In this document: one piece after another, positions 1 through 9,921 of the stretch
How the letters are laid out: every line of letters starts with the position of its first letter
How positions within the stretch are numbered: position 1 is the first letter of the stretch
From: Planctomycetota bacterium
GTDB taxonomy: Bacteria > Planctomycetota > UBA8108 > UBA1146 > JAJFFE01
Direction: 5' to 3'
Assembly (NCBI GenBank): GCA_021776775.1
Contig: JAJFFE010000162.1
Span: 1 to 35,754, forward strand
Length of the DNA stretch: 35,754 nucleotides
Made by a program: the position numbers and the translations under genes
Notes under the pieces: model-generated
Told to the model about the DNA's origin: nothing
What the model saw: the letters and a program-made list of their open reading frames with translations, nothing else
Database searches by the model: none

Positions 1-190
1 CAACGGAACACAGGCTGCGATTTCCGTGAAGATCCAGGCACGACGCCGCAGTCGACCTAGGGGTCTTCAAGAAGGAGTAACGCAGAGATTCGCGGGAAGC
101 GCAGCCTGCGCGGCTTCGCCTGATGAATAGTCCGGGCTAGACAAGCCGCCGCGAACCTTGACGTCTACACCCGGGGGTGAATTGTTCGGC

Positions 191-994
191 CTACTTGAAG
201 CGCCCTACCGGGTCTTGGCCGTAGAAGTCGCGAAGAAGGTCATAGAGATCGGGGTGGCGGTTCTTGAGCGGTTTGGCTCGCTCGAAGAAAAACTCGGTGG
301 CGACAGCGAAGAACTCGGCCGGGTTGGTCGCGCCGTATTCATCGAGAAGCGTCACCCGCCCCTTCTCGAGGGACTCGCGTAGTGAGTCGTACGCTTCACT
401 CATGACGCGCTGCCACCGCTTGTACGCTTCCTTGCTGTCGAGGACCGGCGTGCCGTCGCCGCGATCGTCGAGGAAGTCGAGCTTGTGGGCGAACTCGTGC
501 AATACCAAGTTGCGGCCGTCCGCAGCCTGCATTCCGCCGAGCAGCGCCGCGTCGTACGCGAGCACGACCGGGCCCCGCAACCACGCTTCGCCCAAGTTGC
601 TGCTACCCTCGCGGACGGATCCGTCTCCGCTACCGGACAGGTGCTTCGTCTGATACCCCGATGGGTAGACGAATATCGATTTCACGTTGTTGAAGTAGTC
701 GTGCGGTCGTTCGAGAATGAGAAGCGCCACCTGCAGTGAGATTGTCTGCTCGACATCCGCGGTGATCTCTTGACCGCCGCACCCTTCCCACCGCTTCTCG
801 GCCGCAAAGATGCGCGCGATATCGACGAGGCGCGTTGTTGCCGCGTCGTCGAATCCCCGAAAGAGGTCGAGACGCTTCAGCGTGGCGAACCAGCTCGGAT
901 CGGCCGATTGACCGAGTTGCTTGCGTCGCCGCCGAGTACGAAACCAGCGAAAGATCACAACGGCTCGTTTCGTTCCTTGAGACTGAAAATCCAC
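191..994 (-). CDS. mtfA: MtfA-like zinc peptidase (M90 family)
   Basis: Probable soluble zinc metallopeptidase of the MtfA (DgsA anti-repressor, M90) family. The 267-residue reading has the zinc motif HEFAH at 166-170 followed by KLDFLDD. A probable third ligand is Glu227 in NPAEFFAV. The C-terminus FYGQDP closely resembles the FYQQDP ending I recall for E. coli MtfA, which is of similar length. In enterobacteria MtfA binds the glucose repressor Mlc and has aminopeptidase activity; no Mlc partner is visible here, so the regulatory role is not implied. The first codon is GTG at 994 without a clear ribosome site. A second in-frame GTG at 958 (giving VIFRWFRTRRRRK, closer to the usual family N-terminus) is a good alternative start. 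It is transcribed divergently from the next gene across about 65 bases. Confidence 0.88.
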   Translation of the reverse strand: MDFQSQGTKRAVVIFRWFRTRRRRKQLGQSADPSWFATLKRLDLFRGFDDAATTRLVDIARIFAAEKRWEGCGGQEITADVEQTISLQVALLILERPHDYFNNVKSIFVYPSGYQTKHLSGSGDGSVREGSSNLGEAWLRGPVVLAYDAALLGGMQAADGRNLVLHEFAHKLDFLDDRGDGTPVLDSKEAYKRWQRVMSEAYDSLRESLEKGRVTLLDEYGATNPAEFFAVATEFFFERAKPLKNRHPDLYDLLRDFYGQDPVGRFK

Positions 995-1059
995 GCCGCG
1001 ACGCGGGACGATTCTGTTAGCGTGAACTCCTGATCATATCCGGAAAGGTCTGGTTCACC

Positions 1060-4000
1060 ATGGTTCGTGTCGGTGTGTTGTTAGTTCTGCTGGCGTCGGC
1101 GGCGACGGGACAAGAACCTTGGGAAGCGATGGACTACGGGCCGTACCTTTCCGCTTCCATAGAAGCGCCGATGCCGTCCGGCAACATCACGAACAAGGCG
1201 ATCGCGCTTCCCTTCCGACTGGCGGATGGTCAGCGGTACGGAGCGATCTTCGACACCGACTTGCTTCGCTGGTCCGCGGGTTGGACTGGAGAGTTCGTCG
1301 ATCTCAAGGGCGTGGTGTACGACGGGATTCACGGTGTCTTCCCAGCGATCTCCGGTGATCAGATCTGGGGAACAGCGGCGCAGCCGGGATGGGTGCACGA
1401 ATCTGCGATCGCCGATCCGCGCCCACGCCCCTGGGGTCCGCTGCCTCGCGAGTGGGGACAGTGGAAGGGTCTCTACCTTCACGAAGACAAGGTGGTCCTG
1501 TCGTATCGCATCGATGACGTGGACGTTCTCGACCACGGCATGCTCTACGAAGTGGGCGACGAACGGCAGTTCATTCGACACTTGAAGCTGACTGCCAACT
1601 CGAAACCCCGGCTACACCGAGTCGCAGACGGCGCTATCGAGATCGACGGGCGGGTCGCCAAGTCCAAACACGCCTCGTTCGGTTTTCACGTTCGCGGCGC
1701 GACGGCAAGGTGGATCAAGCGTGACAACGCTCTGTTCCTCGAGGTATCGGCCTCGCCCGGTGCGGTCCACCTTCGACTGCTCACCGGAGACCGCGACGCC
1801 GATCTCGAAGCGATCCTGACGGAAGCGTCCCCGCACTGGGATCCACGTGCGCTGGTGAAAGGCGGGCCGAGACGTTGGGCCGAAACTTCGACGACAACGG
1901 TGCGCCCGATGACGCCCAAGGGCGATTGGACGGAAGTTCCCTATCGAGCGAACGAACAGCCGAGTCGACTGCTGATCGCGGAGGTTCCACGAACAGAAGC
2001 GACGACGTGGTCACTCACCAACGGCGGCACCGCAGCGGCGCTGATCGAAGGTGACGCCGCGGTTGCCGCTCGGCGCCAGTCAGAGCCACCGACCACCAAG
2101 CTGTGGGGGCATTGGCCGTTCGATGAAGGACGGGGCAACACCGCGACGGACACCGTCAGTGAACGATCGATCACGGTCGACGACCCCGCGTGGCGTCGCG
2201 GATATCAAAATCGCGCCCTCGAGTTCGAGGGTCAAACTCGCGGCACCGTGTCCGGCGGCGCCGAGCTCGATCTGCACGGCTCCGACGTCACGGTCAGCGC
2301 CTGGGTCGCCACTCAGAACGACGGAACACTCCTCGCCAAGACCCGCGCCACCGGAGCGTGGGTCGCCGACGGCAAGTCGTTCTTCATTCGCGACGGCAAG
2401 CTGTGCTTCGATGTCGGTTGGGTCGGCGCTGTCTCCGGCAAGACCGTCATCACCGACGGCGCTTGGCACCACGTCGCGTTCACCTACGACGCGACCACCG
2501 CCACCACCGAACTCTTCGTCGACGGCCAGTTCGAAAACAAAGCGGTGCTTCGCGCGAAGTCGGCGCCGTCGGACCACGCGCTTCAGCTCGGCTTCACCGC
2601 ACCCAACTTTCCCGCCACCCCGTGGCTGCATGCGAAGCTCGACGAACTGCGCATCTACACACGGAAGCTCGATCATCGAGAGATCGCCGCCCTACACGGC
2701 AGTGCGCTCGAGCGCGAGATGCAAGCCTACCTCGCGATCGACGCTCCCGCTGGTGCCACGTGGGAGACAGAACCCGGCCGCCTGTACCTGAAGATTCCGG
2801 CACAGAAGAACGGTGGCGTCGTCACGCTCGCGACCTACCGCGGTGCGCCGAGTCAAACCGCCGCCGCGTCGTCGCTACGGACCGCGGCCAGCCGCGCGCG
2901 CCCCGCGTATCGCGTCGACGCACTCGCCTGGCCGGACGATAACCCGTGGAAGTCGTGGATGCGGTTCGGAGGGTTCGACTTCTTTGCCGACGGGCGGCGC
3001 GCTGCGATTTCGACGTGGAGCGGTGACGTGTGGCTGGTCAGCGGACTCGACAACTCAAAGCTCGAGTGGCAACGAATCGCGACCGGGCTCTACCAACCGC
3101 TCGGCCTAGAGATCGTCGACGACCAGATCTACGTCTTGGGCCGCGACCAGATCACGCGGCTGGTCGATCTCAACGGCGATCACGAAACCGATTTCTACGA
3201 AAGCTTCAACAACGACACCCACAACAGCTCGCACTTTCACGAGTTTGCGCTCGACCTTCAACTCGGCGCCGACGGAAACTTCTACTATATGAAGGGTGCG
3301 CGCCACGCGAAGAAGGCGCTCTTCCCGCAGCACGGAACGTTGATGCGAGTCTCGCGGGACGGCGGCACCAGTACGATCGTCGCCAATGGTCTGCGAGGGC
3401 CAAATGGCCTAGCCATGCGCGGTGACGGTGCGGCGTACACGACCGACCAAGAAGGTCACTGGATGCCGGCCAACCGCATCAACCGGATGATTCCCGGCGG
3501 CTTCTACGGCAACGGTTGGAGCTTCTTTCCCGAGGGGCCCCCGAAGTCGTACGACCCACCCATCTGTTGGGTGCATCCGAAGATCGATCGCTCGCCGAGC
3601 GCACCCGTCATTGTCCAATCCGATCAGTGGAGCACCCCGCGCGGATCGCTGCTGTCGCTTTCGTACGGAGTCGGTCGCGTCTTCCACGTGCTCGAAACCG
3701 TTCGCAACAACGTCCCGCAGGGCGCCATCACGCCGCTCCCGTTTCAGCTCCCGACCGGAATCATGCGCGCACGATTCCACCCCGTCGACGGCCAGCTCTA
3801 TGTGTGCGGACTCTTCGGCTGGTCGGCTGACGTCACGGACCCCGGCGGCTTCTATCGGGTTCGACTCGAGGGAAAGGCGCCGGCCGCTCCGGTAGCCGTT
3901 CGCCCCGCAGCCGGTCGGATTGCCATCGGGTTCAACGAACCGTTGGCGGATACGGCGGTTGAACCCGAACGGTACACGATCGAAGCGTGGAACTACCGAT

Positions 4001-4227
4001 GGACCGAACGGTACGGTTCTCCGGAGTTCAAGTCCTCAGGTGAAGAGGGGCGCGACCGTTGGACGATCTCCCGGATCGAACTCAGCCCGGATCGCAAGAC
4101 CGTCACCCTCTTCGTGCCCGACGTGAAACCGGTAATGCAGTACCACCTCGAGCTGAATCTCGAAAGCCAAGCCGGCGACGCCATTGAGACCTACCTCCAC
4201 GGAACGATCAACGAGCTCATCAAGTAG
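1060..4227 (+). CDS. Exported DUF6797-type protein with LamG and propeller domains
   Basis: Large exported protein (1055 aa) of a planctomycete/verrucomicrobial type. It has a short signal peptide (residues 1-17, ending before QEPW) and an N-terminal region matching what I know as DUF6797 (DYGPYLSASIEAP near 26-38, then ITNKAIALPFRL). A LamG/concanavalin-like domain covers about 350-547 (GHWPFDEGRG, DGAWHHVAFTYD, LDELRIYTR). A beta-propeller resembling glucose/sorbosone-dehydrogenase-like modules runs from about 629 to 917 (GLYQPLGLEIVDD, GLRGPNGLAMRGDG). A C-terminal Ig-like segment runs from about 935. Relatives often carry a cytochrome c domain, but no CxxCH is present here, so it is probably a binding or scaffolding protein rather than a heme enzyme. 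Start ATG 1060 is preceded by GGAAAGG. The substrate is unknown; carbohydrate binding through LamG is an inference. Confidence 0.85.
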   Translation: MVRVGVLLVLLASAATGQEPWEAMDYGPYLSASIEAPMPSGNITNKAIALPFRLADGQRYGAIFDTDLLRWSAGWTGEFVDLKGVVYDGIHGVFPAISGDQIWGTAAQPGWVHESAIADPRPRPWGPLPREWGQWKGLYLHEDKVVLSYRIDDVDVLDHGMLYEVGDERQFIRHLKLTANSKPRLHRVADGAIEIDGRVAKSKHASFGFHVRGATARWIKRDNALFLEVSASPGAVHLRLLTGDRDADLEAILTEASPHWDPRALVKGGPRRWAETSTTTVRPMTPKGDWTEVPYRANEQPSRLLIAEVPRTEATTWSLTNGGTAAALIEGDAAVAARRQSEPPTTKLWGHWPFDEGRGNTATDTVSERSITVDDPAWRRGYQNRALEFEGQTRGTVSGGAELDLHGSDVTVSAWVATQNDGTLLAKTRATGAWVADGKSFFIRDGKLCFDVGWVGAVSGKTVITDGAWHHVAFTYDATTATTELFVDGQFENKAVLRAKSAPSDHALQLGFTAPNFPATPWLHAKLDELRIYTRKLDHREIAALHGSALEREMQAYLAIDAPAGATWETEPGRLYLKIPAQKNGGVVTLATYRGAPSQTAAASSLRTAASRARPAYRVDALAWPDDNPWKSWMRFGGFDFFADGRRAAISTWSGDVWLVSGLDNSKLEWQRIATGLYQPLGLEIVDDQIYVLGRDQITRLVDLNGDHETDFYESFNNDTHNSSHFHEFALDLQLGADGNFYYMKGARHAKKALFPQHGTLMRVSRDGGTSTIVANGLRGPNGLAMRGDGAAYTTDQEGHWMPANRINRMIPGGFYGNGWSFFPEGPPKSYDPPICWVHPKIDRSPSAPVIVQSDQWSTPRGSLLSLSYGVGRVFHVLETVRNNVPQGAITPLPFQLPTGIMRARFHPVDGQLYVCGLFGWSADVTDPGGFYRVRLEGKAPAAPVAVRPAAGRIAIGFNEPLADTAVEPERYTIEAWNYRWTERYGSPEFKSSGEEGRDRWTISRIELSPDRKTVTLFVPDVKPVMQYHLELNLESQAGDAIETYLHGTINELIK

Positions 4228-4596
4228 CGATTGCTAGCGCTCTCGTCATGCCCGTCGGAATCGACGTATGAACGAGTAGGCGGTGGCTAGCCATTCGTTC
4301 GGGTGTTGGGGCCTGAATCACTGGAGCGGAATCGCAAGGCTATGCGTTGGTCACCGGATAAGGCGCCTCGACGGCGTTCTTGCGGGGCGCATCTTTGCAG
4401 GGCGCATCGCGGGCCCTGTCAGGTAACCAACGCATGGCTACGCCTAAGCTCCAGCCTATGACGAACGAGTAACCGTCCAACCTTCGGTCATCGGTTCGCA
4501 ACTGGAACGCTCCCGGCTGCGTCTCCGCGCGATTCGGCCGATCTGGGCGGGTCCGCCCATTGCCCTCTAGCCCCCCGGAATGGATTGGGGTGCTTG
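4228..4596. other. Gene-free region upstream of aceB
   Basis: About 370 bases with no convincing coding frame. It holds a long imperfect inverted repeat (listed separately), two copies of the string GAACGAGTA (near 4264 and 4464), and a doubled GGGCGCATC near 4385-4408. It is the only place for the aceBA promoter, but I cannot point to confident -35/-10 boxes. Confidence 0.6.
4312..4460. repeat. Long imperfect inverted repeat upstream of aceB
   Basis: The left arm contains CTGGAGC (about 4321) and GCTATGCGTTGGTCACC (4339-4355). The right arm contains GGTAACCAACGCATGGC (4422-4438) and GCTCCAG (about 4448-4454). The right arm read on the other strand gives GCCATGCGTTGGTTACC, matching the left arm at all but two positions, and the CTGGAGC blocks pair further out. 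The arms enclose about 65 bases with their own small GC-rich repeats. It could be a cruciform, a structured leader RNA for aceB, or a decayed miniature mobile element. Confidence 0.6.
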
Positions 4597-6186
<1,590 letters not shown>

Positions 6187-6220
6187 AACAGACAACAAGA
6201 AAAATCGCCCGACGGCAGCC

Positions 6221-6227
6221 AGGAGGA
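6221..6227 (+). promoter_or_regulatory. Strong ribosome binding site of aceA
   Basis: AGGAGGA lies five to eleven bases before ATG 6232, the closest match to the anti-Shine-Dalgarno consensus I noticed in the window. It fixes the aceA start and predicts stronger translation of aceA than of aceB, whose start lacks such a site. Confidence 0.8.
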
Positions 6228-6231
6228 AATT

Positions 6232-7506
6232 ATGGTGGATTACACAAAACTTCCCGAGATGAGTCAGCGCTGGGCAGTCGACCCCCGTTGGGACGGCATT
6301 GTCCGAGAGTACTCTCCCGAAGACGTCCTGCGTCTACGAGGATCACTTCTCGTCGAACACACGATTGCCAAAGTCGGCGCCGAGAAGCTTTGGTACATGC
6401 TGAACGATCGCAAGTTCGTGCGCGCGCTCGGAGCCTTGACCGGCAACCAAGCGATGCAGCAAGTCAAAGCCGGACTCGAGGCGATCTATCTCAGCGGTTG
6501 GCAAGTCGCCGCCGACGCCAACATCTCCGGCAACATGTACCCCGACCAAAGCCTCTATCCGGTCAACTCGGTTCCGGAAGTCGTGCGCAAGATCAATCGC
6601 ACGCTTCAACGAGCCGACCAGATTCACCACGCCGAAGGTAGAAACGGCGTCGATTGGTTTGCACCGATCGTCGCCGACGCGGAAGCCGGGTTCGGTGGCC
6701 CACTCAATGCATTCGAGCTGATGAAGTCGATGATCGAAGCCGGCGCGGCGGGCGTACACTTCGAGGACCAACTCGCGTCCGAGAAGAAGTGCGGCCACTT
6801 GGGCGGCAAAGTCCTCGTCCCAACTCAGCAGTTCGTGAAGACCTTGGTCGCAGCGCGCCTCGCTGCGGACGTCATGGACGTACCGAGCATTATCATCGCT
6901 CGAACCGACGCCCTCTCCGCGAACTTGCTCACGAGTGACATCGACGGCCGAGACCACGAGTTCATGTCTGGCGAACGCACCGCTGAGGGATTCTATCGAG
7001 TCTCCGGTGGTATCGAGTCAGCGATCGCCCGTGGTTTGGCCTACGCGCCGTACGCCGACTTGATCTGGTGTGAAACGTCGACCCCAGACATCGGTGAGGC
7101 TCGGGAGTTCGCGGAAGCGATCCACGCCCAGTTCCCGGGCAAAATGCTCGCGTACAACTGCTCGCCGTCTTTCAACTGGGAAGCGCATCTCGACGCAAAG
7201 AACATCGCTCGGTTCCAAGAGGCACTCGGTGAGATGGGCTACAAGTTCCAGTTCGTCACGCTCGCCGGCTTCCATGCGCTCAACACGTCTATGTTCGAAC
7301 TCGCCAAGGGCTACTCCGAACGCGGCATGAGTGCGTACGTCGAACTTCAAAAGAAGGAGTTCGCTATGGAGTCCCAGGGGTACACCGCGACCAAGCACCA
7401 GCGCGAAGTCGGAACGGGCTACTTCGACGACGTGGTCAACACGATTTCGGGTGGACTATCGAGCACCACGGCGCTGACCGGATCGACGGAAGAAGAGCAG
7501 TTCTAA
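6232..7506 (+). CDS. aceA: Isocitrate lyase
   Basis: Splits isocitrate into succinate and glyoxylate, the first step of the glyoxylate shunt, in the cytoplasm. The 424-residue protein has the diagnostic KKCGHL at 185-190 with catalytic Cys187. It also has the upstream [12 protein letters not shown] metal-binding region (about 145-156), HFEDQ at 176-180, [10 protein letters not shown] and the NCSPSFNW block. Length and motifs fit the bacterial family close to the E. coli enzyme. It lies 45 bases after aceB with a consensus ribosome site, and a hairpin followed by a T-run lies downstream. The pair implies growth on acetate, fatty acids or other C2 units. Confidence 0.98.
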   Translation: MVDYTKLPEMSQRWAVDPRWDGIVREYSPEDVLRLRGSLLVEHTIAKVGAEKLWYMLNDRKFVRALGALTGNQAMQQVKAGLEAIYLSGWQVAADANISGNMYPDQSLYPVNSVPEVVRKINRTLQRADQIHHAEGRNGVDWFAPIVADAEAGFGGPLNAFELMKSMIEAGAAGVHFEDQLASEKKCGHLGGKVLVPTQQFVKTLVAARLAADVMDVPSIIIARTDALSANLLTSDIDGRDHEFMSGERTAEGFYRVSGGIESAIARGLAYAPYADLIWCETSTPDIGEAREFAEAIHAQFPGKMLAYNCSPSFNWEAHLDAKNIARFQEALGEMGYKFQFVTLAGFHALNTSMFELAKGYSERGMSAYVELQKKEFAMESQGYTATKHQREVGTGYFDDVVNTISGGLSSTTALTGSTEEEQF

Positions 7507-7561
7507 GCAACACGGACCGCTAACGCGTCCCAAGAAGCACTCTCTCCACCTTCCACTAGCT

Positions 7562-7601
7562 AGCGGCGTCACTTCCCTTCGGGCGGTGCCGCTGCTTTTT
7601 T
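7562..7601 (+). terminator. Intrinsic terminator after aceA
   Basis: AGCGG (7562-7566) pairs with CCGCT (7589-7593), and CAC with GTG inside it after a small bulge. This is followed at once by a T-run at 7596-7601. Placement about 55 bases after the aceA stop fits the end of the aceBA transcript. Confidence 0.7.
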
Positions 7602-7641
7602 CGTGGATCGCTAGCCCAACCCGGCGCGACCGTGGCCCGGA

Positions 7642-7682
7642 CACAAGAAGAGCGCAGCCCACTCGGCTGCGCTCCTTTTGTG
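7642..7682. terminator. Bidirectional terminator between aceA and the selenoprotein gene
   Basis: A perfect 10-base stem GAGCGCAGCC (7650-7659) / GGCTGCGCTC (7665-7674) with a five-base loop is extended outward by a CACAA / TTGTG pairing. It is followed by CTTTTGTG on the plus strand and TTCTTGTG on the minus strand. It sits between convergent genes and can serve both. Confidence 0.75.
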
Positions 7683-7696
7683 AAGACGACCTCTAG

Positions 7697-8836
7697 CTAG
7701 AACCAGTGCTTGCCCTTCTGGGCTCGGACTTCCTTCTCGATGGCCTCCGACCAGCCTTCGGGATCGAACCCGAACGGGCCGCGCGCCCCCGCGTAGCTGA
7801 TCTTGCCGTTCTTGCCGACGAGGTAGAGCCGATCCGGATGGCCTTGGTACGCCTTGGAGACGGCGTCGTCCATACGATCGAGAATGGCAGGCATGGGCAA
7901 ATTCAGATCCGCGGTGCACTGTTGCGCAACCCCGCCACGCTCGAGCACGCTGATGGGATCTTCGAGCAGTGGACCGTTGGTCATGGGCCTCGGGCTATCG
8001 AGCGCGTGAGCCTCGCGGATGTAGACCAGGAAGAACTCGACCTCGCCGTTGTATTTGTTGTAGATCTCGGTCAGCCGACCGGCTGACTGTCGAAACGGCG
8101 GTCAGGTATAGCTTCCGAAGATGAGCGCCACTGGCTTCTGTCCCGCGAAGCTGGACAGTTGCACCGTCTTCTTGCTAGCGCTGGCGTACGGAAGGTTGAA
8201 GTCCGGAGCCAACTCTCCCGGCTGTGGAGTTCCCGGATGCGGTCTGCCCGGCTGTGGTGAACCGTCGCGTGAACCGCGCCCCGCTCCGTCTCGGCCACGG
8301 GGTCGGCGACGCCGAGCGATCTCGTCGCCCTTCAACTCTCCGTCGTTGTTCTTGTCGAGTTCCTTAAAGTGCGCCTTCAAGTCACTAACGGTCAGCGTCC
8401 CGTCGTTGTCCTTGTCGAGCATCCCGGTCATTCGCTCGACACCGTTGCCGCCGCCGAGCATCGCCTCGACGTCGACCGCACCACCGTCACTGATGGATAG
8501 TCCGTCTAGGAAGCCCTTCCACTCGGCCGCGCTGACCACATTGTCGCGGTCCGCGTCGGCAACCCGCGTGATCATACGTCCGGCGCCTCCGTTACCACCG
8601 CGCGGGCGCGCGCCGCGTCCGCGGCGGCCGGACCGCGTAAAATCATCGGCGGTGATCACGCCGTCTTCGTTCGTATCGAGCCGCTTGAACGTCGCTTCAC
8701 CACGGTCGTACTCGGCCGTTGTAATTTTCTTGTCGTCGTTCTTGTCGTGCTTCTTGCGGAGGTGATCCCACGCTTCCTGGCCGTTGGCCAGAAACGGCAT
8801 GAAGACCAAGAGCCCCACCAACTGAATACCTCTCAA
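7697..8836 (-). CDS. Selenocysteine-containing iodothyronine-deiodinase-like protein with five EF-hands
   Basis: I join two open stretches across the single in-frame TGA at 8102-8104, read as selenocysteine, giving 379 residues with Sec245. Residues 1-19 are a signal peptide. Five EF-hand loops follow at 31-42, 54-65, 94-105, 141-152 and 161-172, for example DTNEDGVITADD and DKDNDGTLTVSD. A Gly/Pro/Arg-rich linker leads to the thioredoxin fold of the deiodinase family. That fold has APDFNL (210-215), LIFGSYT-Sec-PPF matching the deiodinase GSCT-Sec-PPF site, VYIREAH matching YIEEAH, and DRLYLVGKNGKISYAG with RGPFGFDP near the end. The frame is unbroken on both sides of the TGA, and a SECIS-like hairpin follows it. 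The start is TTG 8836, with AAAGGAG about 10 bases upstream. It is probably an exported, calcium-binding selenol oxidoreductase or dehalogenase; the substrate is unknown, and thyroid hormone is not implied. Termination at the TGA would instead give a 244-residue EF-hand protein with no catalytic domain. Confidence 0.88.
8065..8095 (-). promoter_or_regulatory. Bacterial SECIS-like element
   Basis: Immediately 3' of the UGA (8102-8104) the mRNA forms GUCAGCC-GGUC-GGCUGAC, a perfect seven-base-pair stem (8087-8081 with 8076-8070) closed by the four-base loop GGUC (8080-8077). A lower stem, UUUCG with CGAGA, adds five pairs below a three-base bulge. The first loop G is nucleotide 22 after the UGA. 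As I recall it, the E. coli fdhF SECIS apical loop also contains GGUC at a comparable distance, and SelB reads that loop. The structure lies inside the coding sequence, as usual for bacterial SECIS elements. Confidence 0.8.
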
Positions 8837-9426
8837 CGTCGCTCTCCTTTCGCGGCACCAACACTTGCCTCCTAAGACTCTAACCGAGGCCGCGCCGCAA
8901 GCAGACCGCCTTGGGACGAACCTGCGCCTATTCCTTCATCTTCCCCAAGATGTCACCTGTCTCGCGCATCGGTGGGCAACCGACTTCGTCGTTGGACGAT
9001 CCGGCCCGGTCGGAATCCCGTGGGTCCAAGTCCCTTGGGTCCAGTCCATGCCAACCCGAACTCGGAACAAAACCAGCGCGCGCTCTGCTCACCAAGTGAC
9101 GCAGACGGGCGCCAATTCTTGTCCAACCGCCACGGAGTGTCGCTACGGACGACGGGTTTTCTGACCCAGGCCGCTCGAACGAACGCGTCGCGAGAAGACG
9201 TAACACGTTCGGTGACAAGGAAGAGCGGACAAAGCGAGCGGACTTCACCCGGGTAGCCCTCTGGGGTTCGGCTCGACGCTATGCCGTCGCCAACAACGTC
9301 TTTGCGTTTTCGCAGTCGTGAGCTGAAGAGTGGACCCGCCAGGCGGTGTACACCGCCCTGCAGCCGACTGCGCCTCGCCGCCGGACTGTGCGAGCAACCG
9401 GGTCCCAACGTTGCACCCAAGTCAGT
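8837..9426. other. Gene-free region between the selenoprotein gene and the pseudopilin cluster
   Basis: Roughly 590 bases between divergent genes. The longest frames on either strand have no recognisable domain and a Pro/Ser/Arg-rich composition typical of shadow frames. It contains a doubled TGGGTCCA (near 9020-9045) and a perfect 16-base palindrome at 9342-9357. It must hold promoters for both directions, but no box is clear enough to assign. Confidence 0.55.
9342..9357. promoter_or_regulatory. Perfect 16-base palindrome upstream of the pseudopilin cluster
   Basis: GGCGGTGTACACCGCC is a perfect palindrome 69 bases before the first pseudopilin ATG (9427). The flanks CA and TG can extend the pairing with one bulged base. 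The size and place suit a dimeric regulator site; alternatively it is a hairpin in the leader RNA. Confidence 0.45.
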
Positions 9427-9921
9427 ATGGAACGCCCCGCCCAACTACCAGACAGTCACGAACCGATTTCGACCGCGGGCTTCTCGCTGATCGAGATCTT
9501 GATCGCCATCACCCTCCTCACCTTCGCCTTTCTTGGCATGGCCACGCTGGTCATGTCCAACGAACGCTCGCAGGTCTATGCCGCGGAAGAGGCGGTCATT
9601 CGCAACGCACTGCGAAACCAGGCCGAACGCATCCGTGGAACCCCGTTCGAGGACATCCTCTCGAGCTACCAGGGGTTCACGTTCGCAGTCAACGGAGTCT
9701 CCGGGGCCGGCATCGTCACCATCTTCACGGACGAAACCGAAGACTCCGACGACACCGCTGCGCTCGGCTTCCCTCGTGATCTCAACGGCGACGGTTCGGC
9801 CAGCGACACCGACGTCACGACGGATTACATGCTGCTCGCAGTGAGGCTGCGCGTCACCTGGCAAGGCGCGTCTGGCACGACCGTCTCAGACTTCCACTTC
9901 CTTCTCTCATCGGAGAACTAA
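9427..9921 (+). CDS. Type IV pseudopilin, PilV/GspI-like
   Basis: A 164-residue minor pilin or pseudopilin. The prepilin peptidase site is G18|F19, with FSLIE giving the conserved Glu at mature position 5, followed by a hydrophobic helix to about residue 40 (ILIAITLLTFAFLGMATLVM). The rest is a small soluble domain. Between about 115 and 130 it carries DLNGDGSASDTD, a calcium-binding-like acidic loop. The frame is open further upstream to 9346, but ATG 9427 gives the typical short charged leader. It overlaps the next pilin gene by one base (TAATG), indicating translational coupling. Whether it belongs to a type IV pilus or a type II secretion pseudopilus cannot be told from the window. Confidence 0.85.
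   Translation: MERPAQLPDSHEPISTAGFSLIEILIAITLLTFAFLGMATLVMSNERSQVYAAEEAVIRNALRNQAERIRGTPFEDILSSYQGFTFAVNGVSGAGIVTIFTDETEDSDDTAALGFPRDLNGDGSASDTDVTTDYMLLAVRLRVTWQGASGTTVSDFHFLLSSEN

Noticed and set aside
7697..7984. Separate 95-residue protein starting at ATG 7984
   Set aside because: It is the C-terminal part of the deiodinase-like domain; the 40 codons before it up to the TGA are also conserved-type deiodinase sequence in the same frame, so readthrough explains it better.
8102..8104. TGA as a nonsense mutation making a pseudogene
   Set aside because: The codon falls on the known Sec position, a SECIS-like hairpin follows, and the rest of the frame is intact; a random mutation would not predict these.
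9018..9046. Doubled TGGGTCCA as a possible repeat element or CRISPR-like array
   Set aside because: Only two short copies without regular spacing; no array or associated gene.
8953..9444. 163-residue minus-strand open frame in the region before the pseudopilins
   Set aside because: No domain, no ribosome site, and composition like a shadow frame; the region is treated as gene-free.
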